Shown: piece by piece, positions 44,021 through 56,336 of the stretch | Layout of the letters: every line of letters starts with the position of its first letter | How positions within the stretch are numbered: the first letter of the stretch is position 1 | Origin: Parahaliea mediterranea | GTDB lineage: Bacteria > Pseudomonadota > Gammaproteobacteria > Pseudomonadales > Halieaceae | Length of the DNA stretch: 64,000 bases | Assembly (NCBI RefSeq): GCF_003402235.1 | Contig: NZ_QEWO01000005.1 | Location: forward strand, 248,001 to 312,000 | Reading direction: 5' to 3' | Made by a program: the position numbers and the translations under genes | Notes under the pieces: model-generated | What the model was told of the DNA's origin: nothing | Database searches by the model: none | Seen by the model: the letters and a program-made list of their open reading frames with translations, nothing else

Positions 44021-46195
44021 ATGGTTGTCATGTTGAAAATAACAGAGATGTTGGGGAAGAAAGCCGTGATGGAAGCAAGCACAAGGTCAGCAAGCCGGTT
44101 GCGGGCATGGGTGGCGACCCTGTTCGTTGTCGGCTTTGCCCAGGTCGCCCAGGCGGCCCCAACGGTTACCGACATTGAATTCAGCTCGCGCCCCGGCAGC
44201 ATGTTCGAGGTGCGCCTGGGCTTTGACGGCGTGCCCCCGGAGATGGAGGCCTACACCATCGAAAAACCGGCGCGCATCGCCATTGATTTCCCCGGCACCA
44301 AAAGCGCCCTGGAGCGCAAGCGCTATTCACTGAATTACGGCAATGCCACCGGCGTGGTGGTGCTGGAGTCCGGCGACCGCACCCGCATGGTGGTCAACCT
44401 GGTCACGCTGGTGCCCTATGCCACCCGGGTTGAAGGCAACAACCTCTACCTGGTGGTGGGTGAGGACGGCGGCGAGGAGTACGTCAAGCAGGCCACCGAC
44501 CCCACACGCCTGCCGAGCCAGGTGGAGCCTGTGGCCAAGGTGGAATCCGAGATTACCGACCTGCAGTTCCGGCGCACCGAGGACGGCGAGGGCCGCCTGA
44601 CCCTGCAACTCAGCGACCCCAGTGTCGACGTGAACGTATTCAGCGAGGGCGGCGACGTAAAAGTGCAGTTTCTGGACACCAACGTGCCCGAGCGACTGGT
44701 GCGCCGCTACGATGTGACCGACTTTGCCACGCCAGTGCAGCGGGTGGACGTCAACACCACCGCCCGGGGCGCCGAGCTGCTGCTGAAGACCTCGGTGGAC
44801 TCCGACTACCTGGCCTACCAGACCGACAACCAGTATGTGATCAGCGTCAAGCAGCTCAGCAAGAAAGAGCTGGAAGAGCGCCGCGATGAATTCAACTATG
44901 TGGGCGAGCGCATCTCCCTGAATTTCCAGGACATTGAAGTGCGCGCGGTGCTGCAGCTGATCGCCGACTTCACCGAGCTGAACCTGGTGGCCAGCGACAC
45001 CGTCAGCGGCCGCATCACCCTGCGCCTGCAGAACGTGCCCTGGGACCAGGCGCTGGAGCTGGTACTGAAAACCAAGGGCCTGGACAAGCGCCAGGTGGGC
45101 AATGTGCTGATGGTGGCGCCGGCGGCGGAGATTGCCGAGCGCGAGCGCCAGGAAATTGAAGCCAACAAGCAGATTGCCGAGCTGGCGCCCCTGCAGAGCG
45201 AATTCATCCGCATCCGTTACGCCAGTGCCGCCGAGGTGGTGAAACTGTTCCAGGCGGGTGCCGAGGAGGGCGGGCAGCTGATCTCCGAGCGCGGCTCGGT
45301 GGTGGTGGACCCGCGCACCAACTCACTGATCATTACCGAGACGGCCGCCAAACTGGCGGACATGCGCAACCTCATTGAACTGGTGGACATCCCGATCCGC
45401 CAGGTGATGATCGAGTCCCGCATTGTGATCGCCCAGTCCGACCTGGAGGAAGAGCTTGGCATCGAGTGGGGTGGCGCCTACCTGGACCCGGATCACAACG
45501 GCAACATCATTTCCATCTCCGGTGATGCCCAGAACACCTTCGACCTGAATAATTCCGTGATCAATGGCACCCAGCCGGCGCCGTCCTTCCCCGGCGCGCT
45601 GGCGGTCGATTTGGGGGTGGCCACCCCCACCGGCAGCTTTGCCGTGGGCTTCACCAGCGACGACCTGTTCCTGACCGCGGAGCTGAGCGCACTGGAGTCC
45701 GCTGGCAAGGGCGAGGTGGTGTCGCAGCCCAAGGTCATCACCGGCGACAAGCAGCAGGCGACCATCAAGTCGGGCACCGAGATTCCCTACCAGGAATCCG
45801 CCGGCCAGTCCGGCGCCACCTCGGTGTCCTTCAAGGAGGCGGTGCTGAAGCTGGACGTGACGCCCAACATCACCCCGGATGATCGCATCCTGCTGGATCT
45901 GGTGATCAACCAGGATTCAGTGGGCGACCTGGTGCCCAGCGGCCAGGGCGGCGGCCTGATTCCCTCGATCGACACCACCGAGCTGACCACCCAGGTGCTG
46001 GTGGGCAACGGTGAAACCGTGGTATTGGGGGGCGTATTCAGAACCGAGGATTTGGAGTCGGTGACCAAGGTGCCCTTCTTTGGCGATTTGCCCTATGTGG
46101 GCGCCCTGTTCCGCAACACGTCTACCTCCAAGACCAAAACCGAAACCCTTATTTTCATCACCCCGCGGATTCTGGCAGATACCCTGCTTGACTGA
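44021..46195 (+). CDS. pilQ: Type IV pilus outer-membrane secretin PilQ
   Basis: The 724-residue protein has two N-terminal AMIN domains (about residues 45-250) that bind peptidoglycan. N0/N1 domains follow (SLNFQDIEVRAVLQLIADFTELN), then the secretin channel with VSQPKVITGDKQQATIKSGTEIPYQ and a C-terminal LIFITPRIL. A signal peptide ends near AQA/AP. ATG 44069, with GGGGAAGAAAG upstream, would place the signal peptide at the very N-terminus and may be the true start instead of 44021. PilQ is the outer-membrane exit for pili. Confidence 0.94.
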   Translation: MVVMLKITEMLGKKAVMEASTRSASRLRAWVATLFVVGFAQVAQAAPTVTDIEFSSRPGSMFEVRLGFDGVPPEMEAYTIEKPARIAIDFPGTKSALERKRYSLNYGNATGVVVLESGDRTRMVVNLVTLVPYATRVEGNNLYLVVGEDGGEEYVKQATDPTRLPSQVEPVAKVESEITDLQFRRTEDGEGRLTLQLSDPSVDVNVFSEGGDVKVQFLDTNVPERLVRRYDVTDFATPVQRVDVNTTARGAELLLKTSVDSDYLAYQTDNQYVISVKQLSKKELEERRDEFNYVGERISLNFQDIEVRAVLQLIADFTELNLVASDTVSGRITLRLQNVPWDQALELVLKTKGLDKRQVGNVLMVAPAAEIAERERQEIEANKQIAELAPLQSEFIRIRYASAAEVVKLFQAGAEEGGQLISERGSVVVDPRTNSLIITETAAKLADMRNLIELVDIPIRQVMIESRIVIAQSDLEEELGIEWGGAYLDPDHNGNIISISGDAQNTFDLNNSVINGTQPAPSFPGALAVDLGVATPTGSFAVGFTSDDLFLTAELSALESAGKGEVVSQPKVITGDKQQATIKSGTEIPYQESAGQSGATSVSFKEAVLKLDVTPNITPDDRILLDLVINQDSVGDLVPSGQGGGLIPSIDTTELTTQVLVGNGETVVLGGVFRTEDLESVTKVPFFGDLPYVGALFRNTSTSKTKTETLIFITPRILADTLLD

Positions 46196-46217
46196 TGCGG
46201 AGCGCGACACGGTTGTA

Positions 46218-46730
46218 ATGTCAGTTCTTCAGCGCGTATTTCTGGTCGGCCCCATGGGGGCCGGCAAATCCACCATCGGCAAGTACCTTGCCCAGCACCT
46301 CAAGCTGGGCTTTGCCGATACCGACACGGAAATCGAGGCCCGCACCGGTGCCGACATTCCCTGGATCTTCGATGTCGAAGGCGAGGAGGGCTTTCGCGAC
46401 CGCGAGCAGCAGGTCGTGGAGGAAATGACCCTCTGGGACAACATTGTGCTGGCCACCGGCGGCGGCGTGGTGCAGCGGGCGGAAAACCGCAGCGCCCTGG
46501 GGTCCCGGGGGTTTGTGATCTACCTGCACGCCACCATCGAGGAGCAGGTGCGCCGCACCCGCAAGGACCGCCGCCGCCCGCTGCTGCAAAAAGGCGACCC
46601 CGAGGCCGTGCTGCGCCAGCTGATGGCGGTGCGCGACCCCCTGTACCGGGAAATCGCCGACCACGTCATCGACACCGACGGCTGCAGCCCCCGCACCGTG
46701 GCCCAGCGCCTGGTGCGCGACCTGCAGTAG
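46218..46730 (+). CDS. aroK: Shikimate kinase
   Basis: From ATG 46218 the product is 170 residues, matching AroK. It has the P-loop FLVGPMGAGKSTIGKYLA, the shikimate-binding DTDTEIEARTG, and ATGGGVV, with the LID region RPLLQKGDP. It phosphorylates shikimate at the fifth step of the aromatic pathway. It follows pilQ by 22 bases and is followed by aroB, the usual pilQ-aroK-aroB order. The final codons including TAG are duplicated in tandem. Confidence 0.94.
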   Translation: MSVLQRVFLVGPMGAGKSTIGKYLAQHLKLGFADTDTEIEARTGADIPWIFDVEGEEGFRDREQQVVEEMTLWDNIVLATGGGVVQRAENRSALGSRGFVIYLHATIEEQVRRTRKDRRRPLLQKGDPEAVLRQLMAVRDPLYREIADHVIDTDGCSPRTVAQRLVRDLQ

Positions 46731-46745
46731 CGCGATCTGCAGTAG
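46716..46745 (+). repeat. 15-bp tandem duplication across the aroK stop codon
   Basis: CGCGACCTGCAGTAG (46716-46730), the last four aroK codons and stop, is repeated at 46731-46745 with one base changed. A further diverged copy may follow. The same kind of repeat occurs at the chrR stop. Confidence 0.8.
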
Positions 46746-46860
46746 CAGGACGTGAAGTGGATAGGCCCGCGCCGCGCTGTGCCCGTGCGCTGACCCTGTG
46801 CAGACAAGCCCAGCCCCCGGCGCTATGATGTGCGCCCCCTGAACATCGCTGGAGCACGCC

Positions 46861-47946
46861 GTGATTGCCCACACCCTGCATGTCGACCTGGGAGAGCGCA
46901 GCTACCCTATCTACATCGGGCGCGACCTCTTTGCCCGCCCCGAGCTGTTGCAACGGCACATTGCCGGCCGGCAGGTTGTGCTGGTGACCAACGACACGGT
47001 GGCGCCGCTGTATTCGGCCCGCCTGCTGGCGGCGTTGCAAGGCTACTCCCGTGTCACCGAGGTGGTGCTGCCGGACGGTGAGCAGCACAAGACGCTGTCG
47101 ACCCTGAACCACATCTTCGACCGCCTGCTGGAAGAGGGGCACAACCGCACCACCACGCTGATTGCACTGGGCGGTGGCGTGGTGGGCGATATGACCGGCT
47201 TTGCCGCCGCCAGCTACCAGCGCGGCGTGGATTTTATCCAGGTGCCGACGACACTGCTGTCGCAGGTGGATTCCTCCGTGGGCGGCAAAACCGGCGTCAA
47301 CCATCCCCTGGGCAAGAACATGATCGGGGCCTTCTACCAGCCCCGGGCGGTGCTGATCGACACCGACACCCTGCACACCCTGCCACCGCGCGAGCTGGCC
47401 GCCGGGCTGGCGGAAGTGTTGAAGTACGGGCTGATCTGCGACCGCGCCTTTTACGACTGGCTGAAGAGCAACATGGCCCGCCTGCTGGCGCGCGAAGAAG
47501 CGGCCCTGGCCGAGGCCATCGAGCGCAGCTGCGCCGCCAAGGCGGCGGTGGTGGCCGCGGACGAGCGCGAGGGCGGGCTGCGGGCCATCCTCAACCTCGG
47601 CCACACCTTTGGCCACGCCATTGAGACCCACCAGGGCTACGGCCAGTGGCTGCACGGCGAGGCGGTGGCCGCTGGCATGATGCTTGCTGCCCGACTCTCT
47701 GCCCTGCGCGGCTGGATCAGCGCGGCGCAAGTGGATGAGCTGGTGGCCCTGCAGCGCAGCATGAATCTGCCGGTGGCGCCGCCGGCCGCGATGTCCCTCG
47801 ATGACTTTCGGCGCCTGATGGCGCGCGACAAGAAGGTACTGGATGGCCGTTTGCGCCTGGTGCTGCTGCGGGAAATCGGCGCCGCCGCGGTGGTGGATGA
47901 TGTCACCGATGGCGAGCTGGCAAGCCTGCTGGAAGGGGCCAGATAG
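46861..47946 (+). CDS. aroB: 3-dehydroquinate synthase
   Basis: The 361-residue NAD- and zinc-dependent enzyme closes the ring in the second step of the shikimate pathway. Conserved parts are [52 protein letters not shown] and the metal-binding HTFGHAIE with HGEAVAAGM. The start is GTG at 46861, with GGAG about nine bases upstream. It is separated from aroK by 130 bases but on the same strand. Confidence 0.95.
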   Translation: MIAHTLHVDLGERSYPIYIGRDLFARPELLQRHIAGRQVVLVTNDTVAPLYSARLLAALQGYSRVTEVVLPDGEQHKTLSTLNHIFDRLLEEGHNRTTTLIALGGGVVGDMTGFAAASYQRGVDFIQVPTTLLSQVDSSVGGKTGVNHPLGKNMIGAFYQPRAVLIDTDTLHTLPPRELAAGLAEVLKYGLICDRAFYDWLKSNMARLLAREEAALAEAIERSCAAKAAVVAADEREGGLRAILNLGHTFGHAIETHQGYGQWLHGEAVAAGMMLAARLSALRGWISAAQVDELVALQRSMNLPVAPPAAMSLDDFRRLMARDKKVLDGRLRLVLLREIGAAAVVDDVTDGELASLLEGAR

Positions 47947-48075
47947 TTACCCCAGCAACGTTTGTTCGCCTATGGGCATCTGTGTAAAATAGCTCCCCCT
48001 TTTCGCCCCAGCACTGCGAAATCCTGGGGTACTGCCGTATAACTGTCTGTTTTTACTACTTATTTTGGACTGACT

Positions 48076-51000
48076 ATGAGCGCAGGCCTGTATAGACCTG
48101 AGGAATTCCGCGACAACTGCGGATTCGGACTGATCGCCCATACCTCGGGGGATGCGAGTCATCGCCTGTTGCAGACGGCGATTGAGTCCCTGACCTGCAT
48201 GACCCACCGCGGTGGTATCGCCGCCGATGGCAAGACAGGTGATGGTTGTGGCCTGCTGATGCAGATGCCGGTGCCGTTCATGCGCACCCTGTCGCAGGCG
48301 TCCTTCGGGGTGGTGCCGGGCGATCATTTCGCTGTTGGCCAGATCTTCCTCAGCACCAATGCAGAGCGCGCCGCCGCCGCGCGCGCCGCCATGGAGCAGG
48401 CCGTTACCGACCAGGGGCTGGTTGTGATCGGCTGGCGCGTGGTGCCCACCGACAGCAGCGTGTGCGGCGAAATTGCCCTGTCCACCCTGCCGGTGATCGA
48501 GCAGATATTCATCGATGCCCCGGGGCTGTCCGACGACGAGCTGTCCACCCGCCTGTTCGTGGCCCGGCGCAAGGCGGAGATCGCCACCGCCGACGATCCC
48601 GAGTTCTATATCTGCAGCCTGTCTGGCCGGGTCATTGCCTACAAGGGCCTGGTGATGCCGGTGGATTTGCCGCGCTTCTACCACGACCTGGACGACGAGC
48701 GCCTGGAAACCGCCATCTGTGTGTTCCACCAGCGCTTTTCCACCAACACCAGCCCGAAGTGGCCGCTGGCCCAGCCCTTCCGCCTGCTGGCGCACAACGG
48801 CGAGATCAACACCATCGAGGGCAACCGCAACTGGGCCGATGCCCGCGCGGCCCTGTTCGAAACCGAAAAGCTGCCCAACATCGGCGACATCGCCCCGCTG
48901 GTCAACCGCACCGGCTCCGACTCCTCCAGCCTCGACAACATGCTGGACGCCCTGCTCACCGGTGGCGTGGATATGGCCCGCGCCCTGCGCATGCTGATTC
49001 CGCCGGCCTGGCAGAACATCGAGTCGATGGACCCGGATCTCAAGGCCTTCTACGAATACCACTCCATGCACATGGAGCCCTGGGACGGCCCCGCCGGCAT
49101 CGTGCTCACCGATGGCCGCTACGCGGTGTGCCTGCTGGATCGCAACGGCCTGCGCCCAGCGCGCTGGGTGAAGACCACCGACGGCTTTATTACCCTGGCC
49201 TCGGAAGTGGGCACCCACGACTACAAGGCCGAGGACGTGCTGGCCAAGGGCCGTGTGGGCCCCGGCCAGATCCTGATGGTGGACACCCACACCGGCGAGT
49301 TGCTGCAGTCCGAGGAAATCGACAACCGCCTCAAAAACCGCTTCCCCTACAAGAAGTGGCTGAAGGAGCACTCCTACCGCATCGAAGGCACCTTCGGCGG
49401 CGAGCTGACCCCCGGCATCGAGCTGGAGAAGCTCGACAGCTACATGAAGATGTTCCAGGTCACCTTCGAGGAGCGCGACCAGGTGCTGCGCCCGCTGGCG
49501 GAGTCCGGCAACGAGGCGGTGGGCTCCATGGGGGACGATACGCCGATGGCGGTGCTGTCCCAGCAGCAGCGCTCCCTGTACGACTACTTCCGGCAGAAGT
49601 TTGCCCAGGTGACCAACCCGCCGATCGACCCCCTGCGGGAGACGATCGTGATGTCGCTGGAGACCGACCTCGGCTCCGAGAAAAACGTCTTCCACGAGGG
49701 GCCGGAGCACGCCGACCGCATCATCCTGTCCTCGCCGGTGCTGTCCCAGGGCAAGTTCAACACCCTGCTGCAGCTGGATCGGCCGGGGTTTGCCGTGGCC
49801 GACATCGACGCCACCTACAACCCGGCGGAAATCTCGCTGGAGCAGGCGGTGGCAGACCTCAACGCCGCCGCCGAACAGGCGGTGCGCGATGGCAAGACGG
49901 TGCTGATCCTGTCGGATCGCAACATCGCTCCGGAGCGCCTGCCCATCCACAGCCTGATGGCCACCGGCGCGGTGCACCACTGGCTGATTGAAAAGGGCCT
50001 GCGCTGCGATGCCAACCTGATCATCGAGACCGCCAGCGCCCGCGACTCCCACCAGATTGCCTGCCTGCTGGGCTTTGGCGCCACGGCGGTGTACCCCTAC
50101 ATGGCCTACACCGTGTTGGAGGACCTGATCCGCGACGGCGAGCTGCTGGGTGAGCCCAGTGCCTGCTTCAAGAATTACCGCAAGGGCGTCAACAAGGGCC
50201 TGCTGAAGATCATGTCCAAAATGGGCATCTCCGCCGTGGCGTCCTATCGCGGCGCCCAGTTGTTCGAGGCGGTGGGCCTGGCCAGCGAAGTGGTGGACGT
50301 TGCCTTCCGCGGCGTGGCCTCGCGCATCCAGGGTGCCGGTTTTGCCGAGCTGGAAGACGACCAGAAGTGGCTGGCCAGCCTGGCCTGGAATAAGCGCAAG
50401 CCCATCCAGCAGGGCGGCCTGCTCAAGTATGTACACGGCCAGGAATACCACGCCTTCAACCCGGACGTGGTGATGACCCTGCAGCAGGCGGTGGCCAGTG
50501 GCGACTACGCCACCTACCAGCGCTACGCTGCGCTGGTGAACGAGCGCCCTGTGGCCACCATTCGCGACCTGCTGAAGCCGGTAGAGGCCGCCCAGGCCCT
50601 GCCGCTGGATGCGGTGGAGCCGGTGGAGAGCATCCTGCCGCGCTTTGATTCCGCCGGCATGTCGCTGGGCGCCCTTAGCCCCGAGGCGCACGAGGCATTG
50701 GCCGCGGCCATGAACCGCATCGGCGCGCGCTCCAATTCCGGCGAGGGCGGCGAAGACCCGGCCCGCTACGGCACCGAGCGGGTGTCGAAGATCAAGCAGA
50801 TCGCCTCCGGCCGCTTCGGCGTCACGCCGCATTACCTGGTGAACGCCGAAGTGCTGCAGATCAAGGTGGCCCAGGGCGCCAAGCCCGGCGAGGGCGGCCA
50901 GCTGCCCGGCGGCAAGGTCAACGGCCTGATTGCCCGCCTGCGCTATTCGGTGCCGGGCGTCACCCTGATTTCGCCGCCGCCCCACCACGATATCTACTCC

Positions 51001-52518
51001 ATCGAGGATCTGGCCCAGCTGATCTTTGACCTCAAGCAGGTCAACCCCCAGGCGCTGGTCTCGGTGAAGCTGGTGTCCGAGCCCGGCGTGGGCACCATCG
51101 CCGCGGGCGTGGCCAAGGCCTATGCCGACCTGATTACCATTTCCGGCTACGACGGCGGCACCGCGGCCAGCCCGCTAACCTCCATCCGCTATGCCGGTTC
51201 CCCCTGGGAGCTGGGGCTGGCGGAAGTGCAGCAGACCCTGCGCGGCAACCACCTGCGCGGCAATATCCGCCTGCAGACCGACGGCGGCCTCAAGACCGGC
51301 CTGGATGTGATCAAGGCGGCCATCCTGGGCGCCGAGAGCTTCGGTTTTGGCACCACGCCAATGGTGGCCCTGGGCTGCAAATACCTACGCATCTGCCACC
51401 TGAACAACTGCGCCACCGGCGTGGCCACCCAGAACGAAAAACTGCGCGACGAGCACTTCCAGGGCACCGTGGACATGGTGGTGAACTTCTTCACCTTCAT
51501 CGCCACCGAGACCCGTGAGTGGCTGGCCAGGCTCGGCGTTGCTTCCCTTCAAGAGCTGATCGGGCGCACTGATCTGCTGGAGCGCCTGCCTGGCAGCACC
51601 GCCAAGCACGCCCGGCTGGACCTCGGCCCCATCCTGTACAAGGACCCGGCCGCGGCGGATCAGCCGGAATTCTGCCAGGTGGCTTCCAACGATCCCTTCG
51701 ATCGCGGCGAGAAAGCGGAGCAGATGGTGGCGGCGGCCCTGCCGGCCATCGAGGCCCGCAGCGGCGGCGAATTTGCCTTCAAGGTAACCAACTGCGACCG
51801 CTCCATTGGCGCCCGTCTGTCCGGTGAAATTGCCAGGCGCTATGGCAACATCGACATGGAAGATGCGCCTGTTGTGCTGCGCCTGACCGGCACCGCCGGC
51901 CAGAGCTTTGGCGTGTGGAACGCCGGCGGCCTGCACATGTATCTCGAAGGGGACTCCAACGACTACGTGGGCAAGGGCATGGCCGGCGGCAAGCTGGTGG
52001 TGTATCCGCCCAAGGCGGTCCAGTTCAAATCCCGCGAATCGGTGATCATCGGCAACACCTGCCTGTACGGCGCCACCGGCGGCAAGCTGTTTGCCGCGGG
52101 CATTGCCGGCGAGCGCTTTGCGGTGCGCAACTCCGGCGCCCACGCGGTGGTGGAAGGCGCCGGTGATCACTGCTGCGAATACATGACCGGCGGTAACATC
52201 ACCGTGCTCGGTTCCACCGGCGTCAACTTTGGCGCCGGCATGACCGGCGGTTTCGCCTACGTGCTGGACCTGGATCGTAGCTTCATCGACAAGTACAACA
52301 GCGAACTGGTGGAAATCCACCGCGTCAATGCGGAGCACATGGAAGCCTACCGCTACCACCTGCGCAGCAACATCCAGGAGTTCACCGAGGAAACCGGGTC
52401 CGAATGGGGCGCCGAGCTGCTGGAGAACTTCGAGGACTACGTCGGCAAATTCTGGCTGGTGAAGCCGAAGGCCGCCGACCTCGACCGCCTGCTGTCGCGC
52501 CTGCGCAATACGGATTAA
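48076..52518 (+). CDS. gltB: Glutamate synthase (NADPH) large subunit
   Basis: The 1480-residue protein has an N-terminal glutaminase domain whose catalytic Cys is residue 15 after a short propeptide ([12 protein letters not shown]). The central FMN-binding barrel (about residues 850-1200) includes the 3Fe-4S cysteines in [18 protein letters not shown]. The C-terminal GXGXG beta-helix has [17 protein letters not shown]. It converts glutamine and 2-oxoglutarate into two glutamates, with electrons supplied by GltD, encoded three bases downstream. Length and all motifs are normal. Confidence 0.96.
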   Translation: MSAGLYRPEEFRDNCGFGLIAHTSGDASHRLLQTAIESLTCMTHRGGIAADGKTGDGCGLLMQMPVPFMRTLSQASFGVVPGDHFAVGQIFLSTNAERAAAARAAMEQAVTDQGLVVIGWRVVPTDSSVCGEIALSTLPVIEQIFIDAPGLSDDELSTRLFVARRKAEIATADDPEFYICSLSGRVIAYKGLVMPVDLPRFYHDLDDERLETAICVFHQRFSTNTSPKWPLAQPFRLLAHNGEINTIEGNRNWADARAALFETEKLPNIGDIAPLVNRTGSDSSSLDNMLDALLTGGVDMARALRMLIPPAWQNIESMDPDLKAFYEYHSMHMEPWDGPAGIVLTDGRYAVCLLDRNGLRPARWVKTTDGFITLASEVGTHDYKAEDVLAKGRVGPGQILMVDTHTGELLQSEEIDNRLKNRFPYKKWLKEHSYRIEGTFGGELTPGIELEKLDSYMKMFQVTFEERDQVLRPLAESGNEAVGSMGDDTPMAVLSQQQRSLYDYFRQKFAQVTNPPIDPLRETIVMSLETDLGSEKNVFHEGPEHADRIILSSPVLSQGKFNTLLQLDRPGFAVADIDATYNPAEISLEQAVADLNAAAEQAVRDGKTVLILSDRNIAPERLPIHSLMATGAVHHWLIEKGLRCDANLIIETASARDSHQIACLLGFGATAVYPYMAYTVLEDLIRDGELLGEPSACFKNYRKGVNKGLLKIMSKMGISAVASYRGAQLFEAVGLASEVVDVAFRGVASRIQGAGFAELEDDQKWLASLAWNKRKPIQQGGLLKYVHGQEYHAFNPDVVMTLQQAVASGDYATYQRYAALVNERPVATIRDLLKPVEAAQALPLDAVEPVESILPRFDSAGMSLGALSPEAHEALAAAMNRIGARSNSGEGGEDPARYGTERVSKIKQIASGRFGVTPHYLVNAEVLQIKVAQGAKPGEGGQLPGGKVNGLIARLRYSVPGVTLISPPPHHDIYSIEDLAQLIFDLKQVNPQALVSVKLVSEPGVGTIAAGVAKAYADLITISGYDGGTAASPLTSIRYAGSPWELGLAEVQQTLRGNHLRGNIRLQTDGGLKTGLDVIKAAILGAESFGFGTTPMVALGCKYLRICHLNNCATGVATQNEKLRDEHFQGTVDMVVNFFTFIATETREWLARLGVASLQELIGRTDLLERLPGSTAKHARLDLGPILYKDPAAADQPEFCQVASNDPFDRGEKAEQMVAAALPAIEARSGGEFAFKVTNCDRSIGARLSGEIARRYGNIDMEDAPVVLRLTGTAGQSFGVWNAGGLHMYLEGDSNDYVGKGMAGGKLVVYPPKAVQFKSRESVIIGNTCLYGATGGKLFAAGIAGERFAVRNSGAHAVVEGAGDHCCEYMTGGNITVLGSTGVNFGAGMTGGFAYVLDLDRSFIDKYNSELVEIHRVNAEHMEAYRYHLRSNIQEFTEETGSEWGAELLENFEDYVGKFWLVKPKAADLDRLLSRLRNTD

Positions 52519-53943
<1,425 letters not shown>

Positions 53944-53948
53944 TTCCT

Positions 53949-54053
53949 GCGTCCACTTTTACGCTCGTATTTGGGGAGGCCGTCCCCGGCGTCCATGCCT
54001 CATACGGTCTCTCCAGCCCCCTCCGCACACAGGTGCCTCTTTTGAGCGGCCAT
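53949..54053 (-). repeat. Palindromic intergenic element A
   Basis: On the minus strand this has GAGGCATGGACGCC, then GGACGGCCTC, folding on itself by GAGGC/GCCTC, followed by ACGAGCGTA and TGGACGC. These words recur in the same order in element B on the opposite strand. It may be a copy of a dispersed REP-like element. Confidence 0.5.
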
Positions 54054-54199
54054 GAAGATTATTTCTTCGGCAGACCATTAGAGCAATGGAATAGGTCTTA
54101 TCTGTCTGCTGCCTTCTCGATCCAGGCAGCCTCTGCGCTTTCTCCTCCCGAATTGCGTACAATTGCGCCAATCTTGAATTACGCCCCTATGCAGGCGTG

Positions 54200-54298
54200 G
54201 TGCTCGGGGGCTGCAAAAGCGACCGTGCGAGACATGGATGTCGAGCACGAGCGTACATGGACGTATTCACAGCGTGTCGCGTTGCGGCCCCCGAGCGC
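54200..54298 (+). repeat. Palindromic intergenic element B
   Basis: Outer arms GTGCTCGGGGGCTGCAA (54200-54216) and TTGCGGCCCCCGAGCGC (54282-54298) pair at 15 of 17 positions. Inside, GCGAGACA (54227 on) and TGTCGC (ending 54280) pair again, enclosing CATGGATGTCGAGCACGAGC. The result is a nested hairpin of about 100 bases, just upstream of hemE. Confidence 0.6.
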
Positions 54299-54367
54299 TG
54301 CGCCGGGCTACGAAGCGCCACTTTCGGCCTGGCCTGAAAAAGGCCAATAACCAGACTGGATACCCCC

Positions 54368-55435
54368 GTGACCGAACTGAAAAACGACCGTTTCCTCCGC
54401 GCCCTGATGCGCCAGCCCGTCGACCGCACGCCCATCTGGATGATGCGCCAGGCCGGTCGCTACCTGCCCGAGTACCGCGCCACCCGCGCCGAGGCCGGCT
54501 CCTTCCTTGACCTGTGCAAAAACGCCGAGCTCGCCTGCGAAGTGACCCTGCAGCCCCTGCGCCGCTACCCCATGGATGCCGCCATCCTGTTTTCCGACAT
54601 CCTCACCGTGCCCGACGCCCTCGGCCTTGGCCTGTACTTCGAAGAGGGCGAAGGCCCGCGTTTTCGCAAAACCGTGCGCAGCCAGGCGGATCTGGCGGGG
54701 CTGAACGACATCAAGGCGGCGGACGACCTGGCCTATGTCATGAACGCCGTGAGCACCATTCGCCGGGAGCTGAACGGCAGCGTGCCGCTGATCGGTTTTT
54801 CCGGCAGCCCCTGGACCCTGGCGACCTACATGGTGGAGGGTGGCTCATCCAAGGATTTCCGCCGCATCAAGGCCATGGCCTACGACCAGCCGCAGCTGAT
54901 GCACAAGCTGCTGTCGCTGCTGGCGGATGCGGTGGCGGATTACCTCGGCGAACAGGTCAAGGCCGGCGCCCAGGCCCTGCAGATTTTCGATACCTGGGGC
55001 GGCAGCCTGAGCGCGGCGGGTTACAAGGAATTCTCCCTCAAGTACATGCAGCGCATTATCGCGCGGCTGCCCAATGAGCATGAGGGCCGGCCGGTGCCGG
55101 TGATTGTGTTTACCAAGGGCGGCGGCCAGTGGCTGCCGGCCATTGCCGGTTGCGGCGCCCAGGCGGTTGGCATTGACTGGACCACCGATATTGCCACGGC
55201 CCGCGGGCAGGTGGGCGACCGGGTGGCCCTGCAGGGCAACATGGACCCGGCCATGCTCTATGCCTCACCGGCGCGGATTCGCGAGGAGGTGGCAGGCATT
55301 CTGGCAGGCTTCGGCCACGGCCCGGGCCATGTATTCAACCTCGGCCACGGCATTACCCCCGAGGTAAACCCCGATCACGTCACCGCCTTTGTGGAGGCGG
55401 TTCAGGAGCTTTCGCCCCAGTACCACCAGAACTGA
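54368..55435 (+). CDS. hemE: Uroporphyrinogen decarboxylase
   Basis: The 355-residue enzyme removes four carboxyl groups from uroporphyrinogen III in haem synthesis. Family signatures are [35 protein letters not shown] and [19 protein letters not shown], and DTWGGSLS. The start is GTG at 54368; no ATG lies near the conserved beginning. It stands alone downstream of gltD, in the position found in Pseudomonas, and converges with rpiA. Confidence 0.95.
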   Translation: MTELKNDRFLRALMRQPVDRTPIWMMRQAGRYLPEYRATRAEAGSFLDLCKNAELACEVTLQPLRRYPMDAAILFSDILTVPDALGLGLYFEEGEGPRFRKTVRSQADLAGLNDIKAADDLAYVMNAVSTIRRELNGSVPLIGFSGSPWTLATYMVEGGSSKDFRRIKAMAYDQPQLMHKLLSLLADAVADYLGEQVKAGAQALQIFDTWGGSLSAAGYKEFSLKYMQRIIARLPNEHEGRPVPVIVFTKGGGQWLPAIAGCGAQAVGIDWTTDIATARGQVGDRVALQGNMDPAMLYASPARIREEVAGILAGFGHGPGHVFNLGHGITPEVNPDHVTAFVEAVQELSPQYHQN

Positions 55436-55463
55436 GAGCGATTGGGGGCAGGGCTCGCCGTGC

Positions 55464-56138
55464 TTATTCCGCCTTCAGGGTTTGCACGCCGGATGCGGTG
55501 CCCAGCAGCAGCACATCGGCTGGGCGCAAGGCGAACAGGCCGTTGGTCACCACGCCGGTGATGCCGTTGATTTTTGCCTCGGTGCCCAGCGGCTGGGCGA
55601 TGGGGAAGTTGTGCACATCAAGAATGATATTGCCGTTGTCGGTGATAAAACCCTCACGGTACACCGGGTCGCCGCCCAGTTTGACCAGCTCCCGCGCGAC
55701 ATGGCCGCGGGCCATGGGGATCACTTCCACCGGCAGTGGGAAGTCACCGAGGGTGTGCACCAGCTTGCTGTCATCGGCAATGCAGATGAACTCCTGCGCC
55801 ACCGCCGCCACAATCTTCTCCCGGGTCAGCGCGCCGCCGCCGCCCTTGATCAGTTGCAGGGCGCGGTTGCTCTCGTCGGCGCCGTCGATATAGAAGTCCA
55901 CCCGGTCCACCGCGTTCAGGTCGTACACCGGAATGCCGTGGCTGCGCAGGCGCTCGGCGGAGGCCTCGGAACTGGACACCGTGGCGCCAATGCGCCCCTT
56001 GATGGCGGCCAGTGCGTCGATGAACAGGTTGGCGGTGGAGCCGGTGCCGATGCCCAGCACGGTGTCGTCGTCCAGTCGCGGCTCAATGTAGGCGAGTGCG
56101 GCCTCGGCCACGGCCTGCTTTAGTTCGTCCTGGGTCAT
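55464..56138 (-). CDS. rpiA: Ribose-5-phosphate isomerase A
   Basis: The 224-residue enzyme interconverts ribose 5-phosphate and ribulose 5-phosphate. It has [18 protein letters not shown] (phosphate binding), [11 protein letters not shown] and the lysine-containing [15 protein letters not shown], where the Asp and Glu act in catalysis. Length matches E. coli RpiA. It is divergent from ilvA, an arrangement shared with Pseudomonas. The intervening 200 bases contain a tandem 24-base repeat. Confidence 0.95.
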   Translation of the reverse strand: MTQDELKQAVAEAALAYIEPRLDDDTVLGIGTGSTANLFIDALAAIKGRIGATVSSSEASAERLRSHGIPVYDLNAVDRVDFYIDGADESNRALQLIKGGGGALTREKIVAAVAQEFICIADDSKLVHTLGDFPLPVEVIPMARGHVARELVKLGGDPVYREGFITDNGNIILDVHNFPIAQPLGTEAKINGITGVVTNGLFALRPADVLLLGTASGVQTLKAE

Positions 56139-56236
56139 TGCGGCTCTCCTGCGGATGGGTGCGGTGGCTGGGCCCGACGGGCGTGGCGCCCATTATAGGA
56201 AAGCCGGGTGAGTGAAGCACCAAAATTACCGAAAGC

Positions 56237-56284
56237 GCCGGGGCCAGGGCTGAAAAAACCGCCGGGGCTAGGGCTGAAAAAAAC
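56237..56284 (+). repeat. Two tandem 24-bp repeats between rpiA and ilvA
   Basis: Units at 56237-56260 and 56261-56284 are near-identical: GCCGGGGCCAGGGCTG followed by an A run. A third unit starts at 56285 and breaks off. On the minus strand each gives a T run after a GC-rich block. Confidence 0.75.
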
Positions 56285-56336
56285 GCCGGCCTCCATTACC
56301 ATGCCCTGTTCCCTTTCCCACAGTGCCTGAATCGCC

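Larger units (their letters stand above)
53944..54367. other. Intergenic region between gltD and hemE with palindromic repeat elements
   Basis: No gene is supported in these 424 bases. The DNA holds two palindromic elements, described separately, at about 53949-54053 and 54200-54298. A short hairpin GGCCT/AGGCC lies at 54331-54345. The hemE promoter probably lies in the AT-richer stretch 54060-54180. Confidence 0.55.

Noticed and set aside
47947-50988. A 1013-codon open frame on the minus strand
   Set aside because: It lies entirely opposite gltB, is dominated by His, Gln, Ala and Gly runs typical of high-GC antisense frames, and has no recognisable domain.
53959-54171. A 70-codon minus-strand frame between gltD and hemE
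   Set aside because: It coincides with the palindromic element A, has no ribosome site and a composition set by the repeat; more likely a repeat artefact than a gene.
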